64,000 nt of DNA, taken from Oscarella lobularis (Eukaryota; Porifera; Homoscleromorpha; Homosclerophorida; Oscarellidae). The notes beneath the pieces were generated by a model. That model did no database searches. It was not told the DNA's origin and worked only from the letters and a program-made list of their open reading frames with translations. The stretch spans positions 1,364,001-1,428,000 of the forward strand of contig NC_089192.1 in assembly GCF_947507565.1 (NCBI RefSeq), in the 5' to 3' direction. The position numbers and the translations under genes were made by a program. Below are positions 35,033 through 47,180 of this stretch, piece by piece; within the stretch, counting starts at the first letter, position 1, and every line of letters begins with the position of its first letter.

Positions 35033-37704
35033 CTATTTCACCTTCTTAACTAAATCTCTCATCGCCATCGATCGGCTGCTACGCTCAGTTCTCCGTTTGT
35101 CCAGATATTTACTCTTCTCTTTCATGACTTGGTTTTTGCAATATTTGTCAAGCCTAAAATCAATGTATTTTGACAGCAGTAAACTCTTGACATCATGGCA
35201 GGGTGGAAACGTTGTGGTTTGAGTGAGACTATTGGCTTTTTCAATTAGATTTGACTTCACGCCCTTCGTCGACAGGAGAACCTTGTCGTCAACACCACGA
35301 AACATTAACTCCACCTTAACCATCATGTCAACCACTTTCTGGCTGACTTTCACCAGAGCTCCAGGTGTGTACTCTTTCAGCTGCGTCAAGGTTCCAATGT
35401 CGCTCGGTTCCTCTTGACGACTCTCGAGTTCCTCAAGACAGGTGGCACAAATTTTCTCATTCTTCTTCAGAGAATGAACCAAGAAACCAAGTATGTGAAA
35501 GTGTCCATTGCGTTCAGCGTCGGACATCTCTTTTCCAACGCCAAATTCAATGCGATTTAATTCGGGCGTTGACGGTGGTATGTTGACCTTTTTTGAAAGT
35601 AGTAAGTCCGCCGCGAACTCTCTGTCGTCGTTGTCATAACTCTCATTGCAATTGGGACTTTTTAAAAATTGCCCAACGCAAATAGCTTTTAGAGCTTCCT
35701 TAAATCCCATTGGACTTGGAACAGGATTCTTCAGGCGCACAAGACTGAAAAGATTCTCCAGGCAATCTTGAGTTAGACGTGACGTTAGAAGATACGGTAG
35801 ACCGCTGCTGAGAAGCTCATCTTGCAGTTGCAGAACCGACGTCGTTGACATTATCACACCAGTTTGCACTGGTTTCCACGTGCCTTTCTGTCCAATTCGG
35901 AGCTCACTGAATATACGAATGAATGACTTCAAGAACTGCACGGCTTCGTCATATTTCTCTATCTTTTTCTGACTGAGGGCAAGAACCGGATGTCTAGAAC
36001 TCATTAAATCGAACCAGTGATTGGTTTGCTCCACGAACCAGGCGGTTGTCAGATAATCTTTGCTTCGACCTTCTTTCTCTACTAGGTAACGAATTCCTGA
36101 CGCAGCAGATTTGCTGAAGACATTGAGTGCATGCGAAACTTTCATTTTATTAAAATGATTCGAGAGTAGTTTTTCCTTCGTCAGATTAGGTGCCAATTTG
36201 ATTGGAAGGACTTTCTGAAAATCCGCCAGGTCGTGCAATGGCTTAACACTGACTACGCGACTAGACAAATTGTGAGTAGCAGCTACTTCTTTTGGAAGGT
36301 GAAAGTCATTTCCATTTATGAGAGACGATTTCAAGTTCTTTATGATATGTGGTACGTCAGCGAGAAAATACAGTCGTTTGCTTCCGTCTTGAGGATGAGT
36401 TATGCTTGTTATGTTGAAATATCTGTTCGTAGCCAAGCCGATACCTGACCACATGGCTTGGTTACTACTCCCCATGTCACTTGTTACACAGCAAACATGG
36501 AGACCGACTCTCGACGCTCGTTCAATAATGCTCATGACTATTGGTACAAATGCGGTCCCATCAGTACTATTCGTTGTGAAATAGTATGCTACCACTTGCT
36601 TCCATCGTGAAACAATTCCTCCTATCATGAACACGAGACCGTGAGTGGCGCGTCCTTCATGGCCGGGCAATGTTGCATTGCCAATTATGTTGCCGCTGCC
36701 CGCGTCATACTCGATGCACGACGTGATTGACATTTCATCTAATGTCAAGCAGCAGAGTTTTTCTTCTGCCGTAAAATGAGACACCTTACTGCCAAGAGAT
36801 TGAAAAATGTCATCGATTAACCCGGAATCAAAATTTATATTTTCCATTTTACGCTGTAGCGTGCGAATTGATGGCAAAGGCTGGTGCTGTCGACGAAGAA
36901 GGCTGTAGCCACCAGATCCACATGCAAAACGGATCTGTAGTGCTTTTTTGATCGTCACATTGCTCCAAGCGGTTCCTCGCGTAGATCCGCGCGCCAGGAC
37001 GTGCAACTGATCATTAGAGAACATCGCTCTTAGGCTTGATTTCATAAGAACGCTTCGGCGATGCAAATTTCTTTTCTCCTTTTTCACTTTGGATAGCTCC
37101 TTCTTGAGCTGAGACACCTGCTGACGCAGTTCATCGCCGCAGTCTACGGCGTCGTCAGCAGAAATGTCTGCAACGGCTCCCTCTTGGTCGCCATCACTTT
37201 CGTCAGTAAGTTGTCTCTCGTCTTGAACTACAAAAAGACGCTGAAACTGAAAACAAGCGTACATCCGCATTTATGGCGGCTAAGCCCAATACTTTTTTCT
37301 TCAGGTGAACAGTAAGTGTGTTCCAGTGGCGGTGCTGAACTTGGAATGACATCGTCCGCCGGAGTCGGAGAACTACAACGCTTTCGCGGAGCTTTGCGGC
37401 GCGGTCGAATTGCTCGATGGGGAAAAACAGTGGGAACGGCTGTTCTTTTTAGTTTTCTCTCTCCGCTGCGACAAATCTCAAACGCGGAATCCTCAAAATG
37501 CGCCTAAAAGCATTCTTACGCATGCTGCTATATCGCTTGGAATCGTACCTGACACAAAAACGATCCTGTCTCGCTCGGAACCCACCTGGCCCGTCCCACT
37601 TTTGCCACCCAAATCGCCCGTCTCGAACGATCTCTTGGAAATCGGAACATCTTGAAGCCTTTTTCACTCCTGTTGCTACACCCCCAAGCGGCACAACACG
37701 GCAT
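35033..37704 (-). CDS. THAP9/P-element-like transposase
   Basis: Three exons, 37704-37549, 37503-37293 and 37227-35033; introns 45 and 65 bp; phases agree; 853 residues, no internal stop. Exons 1-2 encode an N-terminal THAP zinc-finger DNA-binding domain (MPCCAAWGC, FRFP, W, AHFEDSAFE, AVPTVFP). Exon 3 has a coiled-coil-like DELRQQVSQLKKELSKVKKE and then the RNase H-like transposase core: LTLDEMSI (first acidic residue), CVTSDMGSSNQAMW, ADVPHIIKNLK and QDCLENLFSLVR, as in THAP9 and Drosophila P transposase. It cuts and reinserts the surrounding element. The start at MPCC is preferred over an in-frame upstream Met (37767) because THAP domains begin at the N-terminus. Confidence 0.92.
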
Positions 37705-38502
37705 ATCTACTCGCAAACTGATGATATCGACGAATGCTATTCCCGTATCCCGCTCGGGTGGACACAAAATGGCGCCCAGTGGCTCACGTGAGTCACGTGA
37801 TAAATCCAGTTGGCGCAGCTCTCTTTTATAGGGCTCTGAGCGCAGGAGTATCGTGACGTCAAAACAAAGGCCTAATTAAAGTTTTAGTTTGCTCGCAAAC
37901 TTTATCTAGCGTAACTTACGTAAGTGAGATTAGTCGTCTCGCCCACAGCCGTCAGTGATCCGACGTCGGACTCGTTGCAACGAAGATTGATTCTCACCAT
38001 ACGCCCGTCTTTTCCTCCGATCATATTGTACGTCAATCCGGTTTCAGATTGTGCGAAATAGGCTCCGTCAATCTGGCTGCAGGAAAATGTGAATTTCCGA
38101 TCTGGAACGTCACGGATTTGACAAACCTGTGCATTTAATTGGTTTATTGATAAATGGCAAGTACCGGATGGCCTACCGTGCTATCGTTGCAGTATTGCGA
38201 AGAAAAATCGGAGCAGAGACTAACGTCGTAGAAGTATTTTCCATCGAATATCTTTTGAAAACTGCTCAGAGACTGCATTAAAGGCTTTGTCTGAGCTATG
38301 GCTTCTTGGTTTGCGCTTACAGTGGAGTGCCATTGCCGGCGAGTGGAGTTAAATCAACCCTGTAGCCGTTGTCGTATTGGCAGAAACAGGTATTCAAAAG
38401 ACGGCATTCGCCTTCGGGTTGGCTCTCCACAACGTTCCTTGAAAGTGTCACAACGACGAAGAAAACGCTGAAGAGACCTTGAAGACAAAGGAGCCTTGCC
38501 AT

Positions 38503-39600
38503 CGCGTGTGTTCAGAGAGGGATCAGACGGTCACAAGACTTGTTGTGTGTGTGTCACAAGATTTGTGTGCGTCACAAGACTTTGTTGTGTGTGTCACAAG
38601 ACGTGTGTCACAAGACTTGTGCGTACACGTGCAACACCTCGGAGCCACCATTATCCGGTCGTCCCAGTGGCTGAAATATCGGACAAGGAAAAACAGAATG
38701 CAGCGATTCAGAATCCGATTCGGAACAGCTTGCCCTTTCCGTCGGCTTGGCACACAAATCCAAAACGACCAATCAATTGTCTCTGGCGACTAGCTGTTCC
38801 GGGCCCCGTCCTTTGCAATCGCGAGACTCGTTTCTTCTTCGATCTTCTCGATAGTAAACTAAAATTACCGGCGACGCATACAGCGTCAAAGCGAACACTA
38901 TTGTTCGCGAGTCGTCGTCGTATCCACGGCAACAGCGGAAGTCGATCGAAGAGATCGTCGATCCGGTCGTTTTTCGTGCAGCTAGAAGGCGCGATGTTGA
39001 TTCTCTCGCTCGCTATTTCGTCACCGGCTGCTCCTCGTACAGCTCCGCGCCTTTCGGCATCATCTGGCGTTTCCCGTCGGCTCGCTGTGCGTCGACTGCG
39101 CGCATCGTACACGGTCGCTCTCTTTACACAGTCTTGCGAAGTTCCTCTACCAAACTATGAAAGCAGCATTTCCAACCAGGGCACAAAATCTGAGGCACAG
39201 ATCCCCAGGGACCAAAGTAGCGCGCGTTAACTAGACGAGAGTGGGCTAAAAAGTCAATTTCCACGAGAAAAACTGCCCGAAAGCGTTCACGAAGCGAAGG
39301 GACTTTCGAAAGCGCGAGAACGGTCACGCCGATCTAAAGGGCAAGCGTGCTAAAACGTCTCGCGACGAAGGTTTGCTTTCAGATGACATCATGTCGTCGT
39401 TTGGGTCCGTTTGTTGATTCATTTGATGTGTTCTGCTAACAGAGCATAGCGAGAAAGCTGCAAGGATTTAACAGGAAAGCAAAAAGGCAGTTGATCTGGG
39501 GCGCCCAGACTAGCCACTGTCTAGATTCGAACATATCCAGTCATTGCATCGACTTATCGATCTCATTCCTGTCTCGACTCTCTCAGGTGCAAAGATTCCG
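38503..39600. repeat. MRH 5' flank and module R, unit 1
   Basis: The 38503-39180 stretch matches 25906-26570 and 48643-49300, including the CACAAGA minisatellite (38535-38620). 39230-39480 is a module R copy. No conserved coding frame. Confidence 0.55.
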
Positions 39601-39605
39601 CCGTC

Positions 39606-41340
39606 ATGTCCTCGAGTACCAAAGTGAAGAGATCGTCGTCGTTTTTCCGAAGACGATCGAAAGGGACGACGTCGCGGCGGCGGCGGCGGCGGTGCCGTCA
39701 AAACTACGACGACGACAATGTCCAATCAATCGCGACGACGTTCAAAAAAAGTTCGCTCCCAGACGGACGTGTCGCGTCGCCGTCAGTCCGCCGTTCCAGA
39801 CATTCAGCCTGAACGACGACGACGTCACAAATCATATGACGCCGACGACGAGGAAGCGACGACGGGCCGACTCAGAGTGGCGTTCACGCGCGAATCGCGA
39901 CGCTATTCAGATAGCGAAAGCGATCGATACGAAAGTTGCGATGACGACGACGACGACGACGAATACGTGAGTGAGAGCGACTACGGACAGTCGATTAGCG
40001 ACGATGACGACGCTATTGATAACGATTGGTCGCCGTGGATAACGTTGGCGAAACGAACGAATAATGCGCTTGCCGCCGGCGGCGTCGTCGCCGTAACGCC
40101 GACTACGAATTCCGCTCAGGGTAACGCCATGACTGAAACGAAAAAACCCGTCGTCGGCGAAGTGAAAAGGTCAAAGAAAGGCGGCTTCTTTCGTCGCCTT
40201 TTTGGCGGCGATAAAAAGGAAAAGGACGTTGGGAATAAAAAAGGGGGCCCGGGATGGGACGATCGGCGGACGACGGCCGCAGAGGTTTCCGTCGCCGCCC
40301 AAGCGAAAGGCACCGGAAATCGATCCCGAGTCGCGTCGGAAAGCGATCGAGGTTCACGTGAGCGGCACCCGACACGAGGTCGTCTGCCGAGAAGAAGAAG
40401 AGGAGAGTCAACAAGATCAAGAACGCGAGATCTCGAAGTTGTACGGCAATAAGCGTGTCGCCGTTGTCGTGGAAGCGTCGCAAGACGATTTGGACGAGAT
40501 TTTAGATTCCATGTCGACATCGACGGTCGTCAGTAAGACGTCGTCGCGAATGATGTCGTCGAAAAGTCAGTCGCCGTCGCCGTCGAACGAACGATCCGGA
40601 CGTCCCGTGATCGTACGGGTATATAATTCGAAAAATCGACGTCCAGCGCTGGCGACGGCGAAGTTTCGCCTCTCGCTCCCCGCCGCGCTTTCCGGGCCCT
40701 GATCCCGCTCTCGTGACGTCGTTCAAATACGTTCACGGAGGTAGCTGTCCGATGACGAGCACCTACGTCAGCGATCGTAGTCACGTGGGTAAAAAACTGG
40801 ACTTCACCATATTGGCGGCGGCATAACGCCGGCTCTTTTGAAAAAACTCTGCGCCGACAGTAAGGAGATCGACGTGCAGCGAAGTCCGTCGCCTCAGTCG
40901 CGAGGGCGTGGCGATTCTAGCGGAACCGGAAGCGTGGAAACGATAATTGCCAATCCGAAATATTTAAAGCGGAGGCGCAGCGAATTGACGTCGCTCGACG
41001 GTTTTTCCGACATACCGATCTATGAGTGCCGTCACGAGGCGCTCGTCGAAGAGAACGGAGTCGAAAGTCGTCGTCGCTACGGACAACGCGATGCGGGCAG
41101 CGAACGCGACGAGACGCGCTACGGCGATCACGAGGACCCTGACGTCGTCGTCGTCGACGACAACGACGAACGTCGTCGTTCGTTGATGTTGCGACAGCGA
41201 AATTTGAAGTCGCTCGTTGTCGGCGACGATAAGCCGACCACGAGAGGAGCGGGGCCGCCTGCGACGATGTCGACGAAAATCGTCATTGAGGATTTCGATA
41301 ACGACGAAGGTAAAGCCGTTCAAACGTCCACGTAGATTAA
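39606..41340 (+). pseudogene. low-complexity basic/acidic protein gene, unit 1
   Basis: Not recognised. Strong GACGAC/CGTCGT codon bias gives Arg-, Ser- and Asp-rich disordered sequence. Pieces in order: MSSSTKVKRSSSFFRRRSK (39606), then another frame from 39718 with SDSESDRYES, an acidic run, DNDWSPWITLAKR and RRLFGGDKKEK; then a third frame with PSPPKRKAPEIDPESRRKAI to about 40700; then from 40838 CADSKEIDVQRSPSPQSRG, IANPKYLKR and DIPIYECRHEALVEENG to a possible donor GAAG/GTAAAG at 41310. Comparison with the unit 2 copy shows frame-changing indels near 40225, 40690 and 40810 here, so this copy seems broken. Confidence 0.55.
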
Positions 41341-42289
41341 GTCGCAGGTGACGATCGCTTGACGGCATCGCGTCGCGCGATCGTCGCCGCCGCCGTACGA
41401 CGACGGGAAAATTATTGTCTCTACGACCGATTCTGGTTACCGTTCGGGCGACGTCAAATCGCCGCCGAGCGGCCGGGGAGGAAAAGCATCGACGGACGTC
41501 ATCGTTCCTAATTCTTACCGCGTGCGCACATCGTCTATTTTGATTTAGATTACTAAGCCCCACCGCTTTTCTGCCCGTAAATGACCTCTTTTCTTTGTAG
41601 TCCAAGATTTAGTTTACGATTTACGAGAACGGTTCATATTGTCGGAAATCCGGTCGCGTGAAACTGCGGACGAGCACGCGCACAGCGTTCGCGGTCACTC
41701 GTGATTCGCGCAACGCCATCCATTGTTCGCGAATCTGTCTCCCCGATTGCGTTCTAGGCAGCGTCCAGCGAAACGCGTCGACGTTTACAGGTGAAACCGC
41801 GTTGGGCGAAGCCCTCGACCACTTCATTAGCGCACGAGTTTCGATTACTCGCGTGCCGTTCGTCGTAAAAACGATCTCGATCATCTCGTTAGTCGAATCC
41901 GTAGAAGAGAGGCGTGGGGTGACGTGGAACAACGTCGCGCGGTTGTGTACACGCCAGAACCAACACCACTCCCACATTTCTGCATTCGCCGAAACGCACG
42001 CGCGTCGTCTCCAATTAGAGATATAGAATCAGTCGTACGGGCTTGAGTCGAAACCTTATATGTGCAAGTCTCTTTCCGGGGAGCGCAATTAATGAAGCCC
42101 CGCGTTGTAAATTAGAATTAGAAGGGCGTGGATTTGTGGGGCGAAGTTCGGAGAATCGTTTACGAAGACCGGTTCCGAGAAGTCGATTTGAAAGAGGGGG
42201 GCGGGCTGTACGGTGTTAGAGGGGCCGCATAAAAGCGACGTATTGCGAGCTGTTCGTGCAACAGTTTTCCCCCCTCCTTCCACCAGACG
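41341..42289. other. spacer before CUB-like gene 1
   Basis: Frames on both strands are not kept between this copy and 51622-52337, so I see no gene. A TATA-like CATAAAAG lies at about 42224, 65 bp before the CUB-like start, conserved in the other unit. Confidence 0.5.
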
Positions 42290-43527
42290 ATGATTGCAAG
42301 AGCCGTATTTCTGCTGCTGATGCTGCTCGGCATTTTTGCCGGCGTCGATGCGAAAAAGAAGGGAAGGTGCGTTCTAGCTCTCATCATTAATTGCACGACC
42401 GAGGTACTTAACTTAGCACCTTCTTTGCAGCTTCCTGCGTTGCTGGCGCGTCAGAAAAGTTGCAACGGCCGGCTTATTGGGCAGGTGAGTAGCAACGACT
42501 CTAGGTAGAGGAATCAATGACGTTTTTTTCCTGCCTCAGTTCAAGTTGCTTCTACTACGTCAGGAGCAGCCCCGTCAAATGGGGAAACCTCACCAAGTGG
42601 CCTCTTTCGAACGTCTACCAAGAATTCAATTCCGCTGATTTGTAAGAGAGAAGCCATAGAATATCTGTGTAGACCAAAAGACTGAGAAATGTTTTTCCAT
42701 TTCCAGATTTGGTTCAAAGGTTCCTCACAATGTATGGTGCACGTGGAGATTTGACCTTAAGGAAAACCACAACGCCCTAGTCGGCTGCACCTCTTTGCAT
42801 CTTGATGTGAAGGAGGACGACTGCAACTTGGGCTACTGCCATCCGTGCACGTCTCCGTATACCAATAGTCGCGATTTCATGCGCGTTGTTCTTGCAAAGA
42901 ATAGCAAATGCCGCGGATCCGATAGAAACGGTCGAAGTTCCTGCACTCGTTGTTACTACAATCGTTTGCATTGGCAATGCGGCGAATGCACGCTCAGGGA
43001 GAATCGGTGCGCCCATCTCGGTCAGGAGTCGTGCGATTCTAATCACGTGTTTTGCGGGAAATCCGACAAAGGCGTCCAGGTTAAAGTACGTTATTGTGAA
43101 ACTCGCAAAGGAGTCGTCGAGGTTGATTTCGTTGCCGACGAAACGCGTCGTACGAAGATGTTCCGATGCTCGTTTGTTGACCTCAACGAAGTTTGTCTTT
43201 GGAGACCCGTTTGTACGTTTGATTTTAAATTTTCACTTTCTTTAATTTTTTTCTGCAGATCAGGAGGAGCTCTTGGACTACTTGCAGGATTGCAAGAACG
43301 AGTCGAAATCAGATTTTAGCGTGGTTGATTGCGATTTAGTGAAAAATTCAAAGCCCGTTTCTCCGTGGGATTTTCATGACGGTGACGAGGAAGAGAAACA
43401 TCTTGCCACCGAAACCTTGACAACTATCGCTCCTGTCACTCCACCGGGCCCAAATCCAAGTCATCCTTCTTTTACTGAATTTCCTCCAAAAGTCACCGAG
43501 ACTACGTCCAATGAAGGAACAGAATAG
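42290..43527 (+). CDS. secreted Cys-rich CUB-like protein 1
   Basis: Five exons: 42290-42366, 42431-42484, 42540-42641, 42707-43212 and 43259-43527; introns 46-65 bp; phases agree; 335 residues. A signal peptide (MIARAVFLLLMLLGIFAGVDA) is followed by a Cys-rich body of about 215 residues whose pattern (WCTWRFD...C.SLHLDV...VFCGKS...VEVDF.AD...FRCSF) suggests a diverged CUB-type fold, and a Pro/Thr/Glu-rich acidic tail with no membrane segment. The family call is tentative. The fourth intron starts GTACGT. Relative to the unit 2 copy one T is missing near the end, so the tail stops 18 residues earlier. Confidence 0.75.
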
Positions 43528-44246
43528 AAGGCGAGAAAGGAGGAGAGGAGAGAGAAGTGGAATAAAGTGCAAAGAACGAATTTTTTCGTCACAACCTTTA
43601 TCCGCTTTGCATGATTGCTCAAAACACGTTCACATTCCCCCGCCACTTCTGAGCCAGTTTTCGTTGAAACGACGCCAAAACATGCGGCGGACCGCATTCT
43701 CAATCACTTCAACCGGTTGGTGCATCCTGCATGAATTGCAATGGGATGGGCGGGGTGTAGGAGAGACTTCAGAGAAATCGTTTACCATTAGAAAAGTAAC
43801 CGCAAGAGACTGATACTTCCCGATTATCAGTAAGTCGTCGCCGTCGTCGTCGTCGTTGTTTGTGGACAAATATGGTTTCTATAGATTTCGACGTTCGATT
43901 GTGCAAGAGACGAAAGTTCAGTCGAGGTCAGAGTTTACCCTAGCATTTGCTTACGAAAATTAACATCATATTTTGATAAGGAAGAGCTTCGGCTTCTTCC
44001 GCCACTCCCAGTCAATGTGTTTCCAGCCGGAAGGGTGGCCGGTGCAATGCGGATCTCTGGGCAACGCGGTTCTTTTTCAGCGAACTTCCAGTTCTCGAAA
44101 AAGCGCAGGTCAGCAATTATATGCCTATGTTGTTGTTATGATCTCTTCTCCTTGTCTGCTTTGCTTCCACCGCCGGCTCCCACACACGTGACAAGCTCAT
44201 ATGCCAAGAATAATAAGTCGCCGGTACACTTCTCGGAATACGAAAG
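43528..44246. other. 3' flank of CUB-like gene 1 (end of unit 1)
   Basis: Matches 53630-54258 with small indels. No conserved frame, no gene seen. Confidence 0.5.
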
Positions 44247-45568
44247 CCATTAATGGAGCCGACCACCAGAGTTGTACGGGTGGAGCCCGTATAACGGCGG
44301 AGGGAGGCTCTCTCAAACGTGATCTTAGGGCCGGAAGTGTCTGTCTGTATGTACGTCTGTTCGGTACAGTATTGTGACGTCACATAGGAAAACCCTTACT
44401 TTGTAAAGCGCATGCGCGAAATGGGGCCCAAAACGGTGACCCGAAAAAGGCGATTTACGGTGCGAATAAAGCGTTTTTTCTTTCATAAACAGAAGAAATG
44501 CTTAGAAACCCCTGTAACAAATTGTTCGGTGGTATTTTCCTTTTTATAAATGCGCTGAGAAGGCGAAACGACGGTTTTGATTGTCACACTCTGACGTCAC
44601 AATCAAAAGTATCCACTTATGTACAGTATGTGGGTGGGTATGTACGCGAGTACGGGTAACAAAAAAAATGACCCGTACAAATACAGAGCACATTATCAAA
44701 TGGGCTTATCAAATACAGTGTACGTCAGAAAAGCGCCCAATTAGGAAAACATGCTTGCAAGTATTTACGGTGTGTAGGTAGGCTGAGATGTAGTACGTAC
44801 AGTGTAGCTAACGGCTGTAGTCACTGACCACAACATAAAAAATTATGACGTCACACTATGTTATGCACTCGCGTACGGTAAGCGGTGGGAGGCTCTGCAT
44901 GATGGCAACACGGTGAACACCGGGCCATCATCCTCTAGTCTTACGGCCGGAAGTGTCTGTCTGTCTGTCTGTATGTATGTCTGTTCGTCACGCTCGGTAT
45001 TGTGACGTAACATAAAAACCCGTTTTTTCGTACAGCGCATGCGCGACATAGGGCTCGAAACGGTGACCCGAAAAAGGCGATTTACGGCGCGAAAAAAGCG
45101 TTTTTTCTATGATAAACGAAAAAATGCTTAGAAAACCCTGTTACAAATTGATCTGTGGTATTTTCTGTTTTATAAATGCGCTGAGAAATCGAAACGAGAG
45201 TTTTGATTGTCGCGCTCTGACGTCACAATCAAAAGTATCCACTCATGTACAGTTTGTACGTGGGTATGTATTGCGTGTACGGGTAACAGGAAACATGACC
45301 CGTACACATGAATATGTCTTCAAATTCAGAGCAAATTATGAAATACAATACGTCAGAAAATCGCCTAATTAGAAAAACATCGCAATTATGTAGGTATGTA
45401 CAGTATGTAGGTAGGACTGAGCTGTAGGGGCTAAGGGCAGTGATAACTACGAGAATATGTGGCAACATAAAATTTATGACGTCACACTATGTAATGCACT
45501 CGCGCACGGTAAGCGGTGGGAGGCTCTGCATGATGGCAACACGGTGAACACCGGGCCATCATTCTCTA
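44247..45568. repeat. tandem satellite, two ~615-bp units plus a partial unit
   Basis: GGCCGGAAGTGTCTGTCTGT begins units at about 44330 and 44945, each ending GGCCATCATnCTCTAGTCT. A partial unit precedes them. Each unit holds GTCTGTCTGTATGTA repeats, a TGACGTCACA palindrome pair and a GTACGGGTAAC stretch. The array sits exactly at the junction of the two duplicated units; the corresponding unit 2/unit 3 junction at 54257 lacks it. No coding frame. Confidence 0.8.
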
Positions 45569-45860
45569 GTCTCACAAAGTTTTCTTCAACTGCTCTTGTG
45601 TTAGGAATAAAAACCCGCAAGATCCGGTTTACACGACACATTTGAACGTAGACTACTGTAGCACGATACTTCAATTCTGTGATAAGCTCTCTACGCAAAA
45701 GCTTGAAAAGCATCTTGAGAAGGTTTGTACTAGGAAAGCCACAGTAGATTCACCGCATTGGATTCACGACGATAGAACCAGTGTAGCGCACGTTATGTCA
45801 GAGAGGCTCTAAAAAGACGGCTCTATTCAATCGAACGCTGCCGCTCGGAGCTATTAGCTC
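45569..45860. repeat. start of duplicated unit 2
   Basis: Matches 32997-33300 and 54259-54560. Non-coding as far as visible. Confidence 0.6.
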
Positions 45861-46371
45861 TCGAATGTAGGATCAGACTACGTCTATATTTTTGTTTAAC
45901 GGTAGCAGCTCATTGCTCAGGGCGTCCGTCAGCGCGCACTTGGAACGAACAGAGGAGGCGACGAGAAACGAGGTGAAGGAGTAGCGCGATCGTTTACTCA
46001 TTGTTTCAAAAAAAGCACACAGGTAGCGGTGAAATCGACTATCGTAGCCATTAGGCAGGAATCTCCAACAGTCAAATCGCTCACACTGTCCATACCAGAC
46101 AAAGAATTCCGATTCAAAGCAGGACAATGGTTCTACAGGAGAAAAAATTTCCAGAATTAATAATATTTCATTTTCCTCAGGGTCGATTTTTTTCATACCG
46201 AGTTTATCGGTCGTTGGGGGATTTTCCATCACGTCGACTCCAGCCCATTTGGCTCGTCGCAGAACGATCGACTTGGCCGTCAAAGCGAGCGATCATCCGC
46301 CGGCCGCTTGGATTCATCGCGAGGCAAAGGTTGGTAGTCACGTGACCGTTCAAGTCGGCTGCGATTTCTAT

Positions 46372-47180
46372 TAGCCTCGCGTAGCCAGGCCCTTCTCCCT
46401 GATCTCCCGTATAAACACGGGAGGGGAGAAGGGCCTTGTACTTCTAAGGTGCGAAAAGGTCACGTGGGACCCCCCTTTGGGGGCAGCGGTCAGTCATGTG
46501 CTTCTTTAAATACTTGTCTTAACACCAAGGTAGTATCGCTCTCGTGCACTCGTGCTTAGGTCTCGTGGCTCTCGTGCTTCTCTTCGCTAGCGCACTTCGC
46601 TTGCAGGACCGCGTCTTTCAAAATAGAGCCGCCACTGACAACCTTGGCTTGCGACGTTCTACGGAACGACTTTCAGCTCTCGGACTTTCGTCCGGGGCAG
46701 TTAGATGCCATCCTGAGCATAGCGAGGGGGGAAGACGTGGTAGTTCGTTTTGGAACGAATGGTGGAAAATCCCTTTGCTACCAGCTTCCACCTCGCTTAC
46801 TTGGAAAGTCTTCCTGCGCTGTTATAGTTAGTCCTCTTAGCGCCCTGATGAGAGAACAGGTACAGACGCCAAGTGATGATCAACGACAGATACAACTTTG
46901 TAAAAACCAGGTTCCATGGTTGGTCGAGTGCGCTAGCGAAGAGAAGCACGAGAGCCAAGTCCCTGCACGAGAGCCATGGTCCTGCACGAGACCTAAGCAC
47001 GAGTGCACGAGAGCGATACTACCTTGGTGTTAAGACAAGTATTTAAAGAAGCACATGACTGACCGCTGCCCCCAAAGGGGGGTCCCACGTGACCTTTTCG
47101 CACCTTAGAAGTACCAGGCCCTTCTCCCCTCCCGTGTTTATACGGGAGATCAGAGAGAAGGGCCTGGCTACGCGAGGCTA
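46372..47180. mobile_element. Pack-MULE-like element carrying a RecQ fragment
   Basis: An 809-bp insert with near-perfect inverted repeats of about 195 bp beginning TAGCCTCGCGTAGCCAGGCC and an exact 9-bp target duplication GATTTCTAT (46363-46371 and 47181-47189). The paralogous sites at about 33798-33806 and 55070-55078 lack it. Within each repeat is a smaller hairpin (CTCCCGTATAAACACGGGAG). Long inverted repeats and a 9-bp duplication fit the Mutator (MULE) superfamily. No transposase is encoded, and the middle is a host-like gene fragment. Confidence 0.82.
46644..46859 (+). pseudogene. captured RecQ-family helicase exon
   Basis: One open exon-like stretch inside the element encodes RecQ motif 0 (DFRPGQLDAI), motif I / Walker A (TNGGKSLCYQLP at about 46755-46790) and motif Ia (VSPLSALMREQ), then a donor-like GTACAG at 46860. 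The usual TGxGKS is TNGGKS. No further helicase motifs (DEAH, IV-VI) follow, so it is a fragment. Confidence 0.85.

Larger units (their letters stand above)
34595..37838 (-). mobile_element. P-element-type DNA transposon, apparently complete
   Basis: A 3244-bp element bounded by inverted repeats CAGAGCCCTATAAAAGAGAG (about 30 bp, with a subterminal GCGCCATTTTGTGTCCA in both ends) and an exact 8-bp target duplication AGCGCAGG (34587-34594 and 37839-37846). MRH copies 2 and 4 show the corresponding sequence without the insert. The 8-bp duplication and the encoded THAP-type transposase place it in the P superfamily. Confidence 0.93.
34548..38502 (-). pseudogene. MRH-domain gene copy 3, interrupted by a P-type transposon
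   Basis: Exons 38502-38321, 38261-38177, 38126-37920 and 37871-37839 are intact and in phase. The transposon at 34595-37838 then splits exon 4; its remaining 39 bases with the original stop lie beyond, at 34586-34548 (33 + 39 = 72, the normal exon 4 length). Read into the element, the frame continues for some 30-odd codons to a TAG, so the last 12 residues are replaced. The signal peptide and nearly all of the MRH domain up to the closing Cys are kept, so a product could still be made. Confidence 0.88.

Noticed and set aside
40502..40784. Overlapping minus-strand frames in the low-complexity gene
   Set aside because: GAC/CGT repeat bias opens several frames on both strands; the plus strand has the recognisable islands.
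41621..41977. 118-codon minus-strand frame before the CUB-like gene
   Set aside because: A 10-base deletion in the sister unit breaks it and no codon-level conservation is visible.
46372..47180. Full RecQ helicase gene
   Set aside because: Only motifs 0 to Ia in one exon between inverted repeats; no DEAH box or later motifs.
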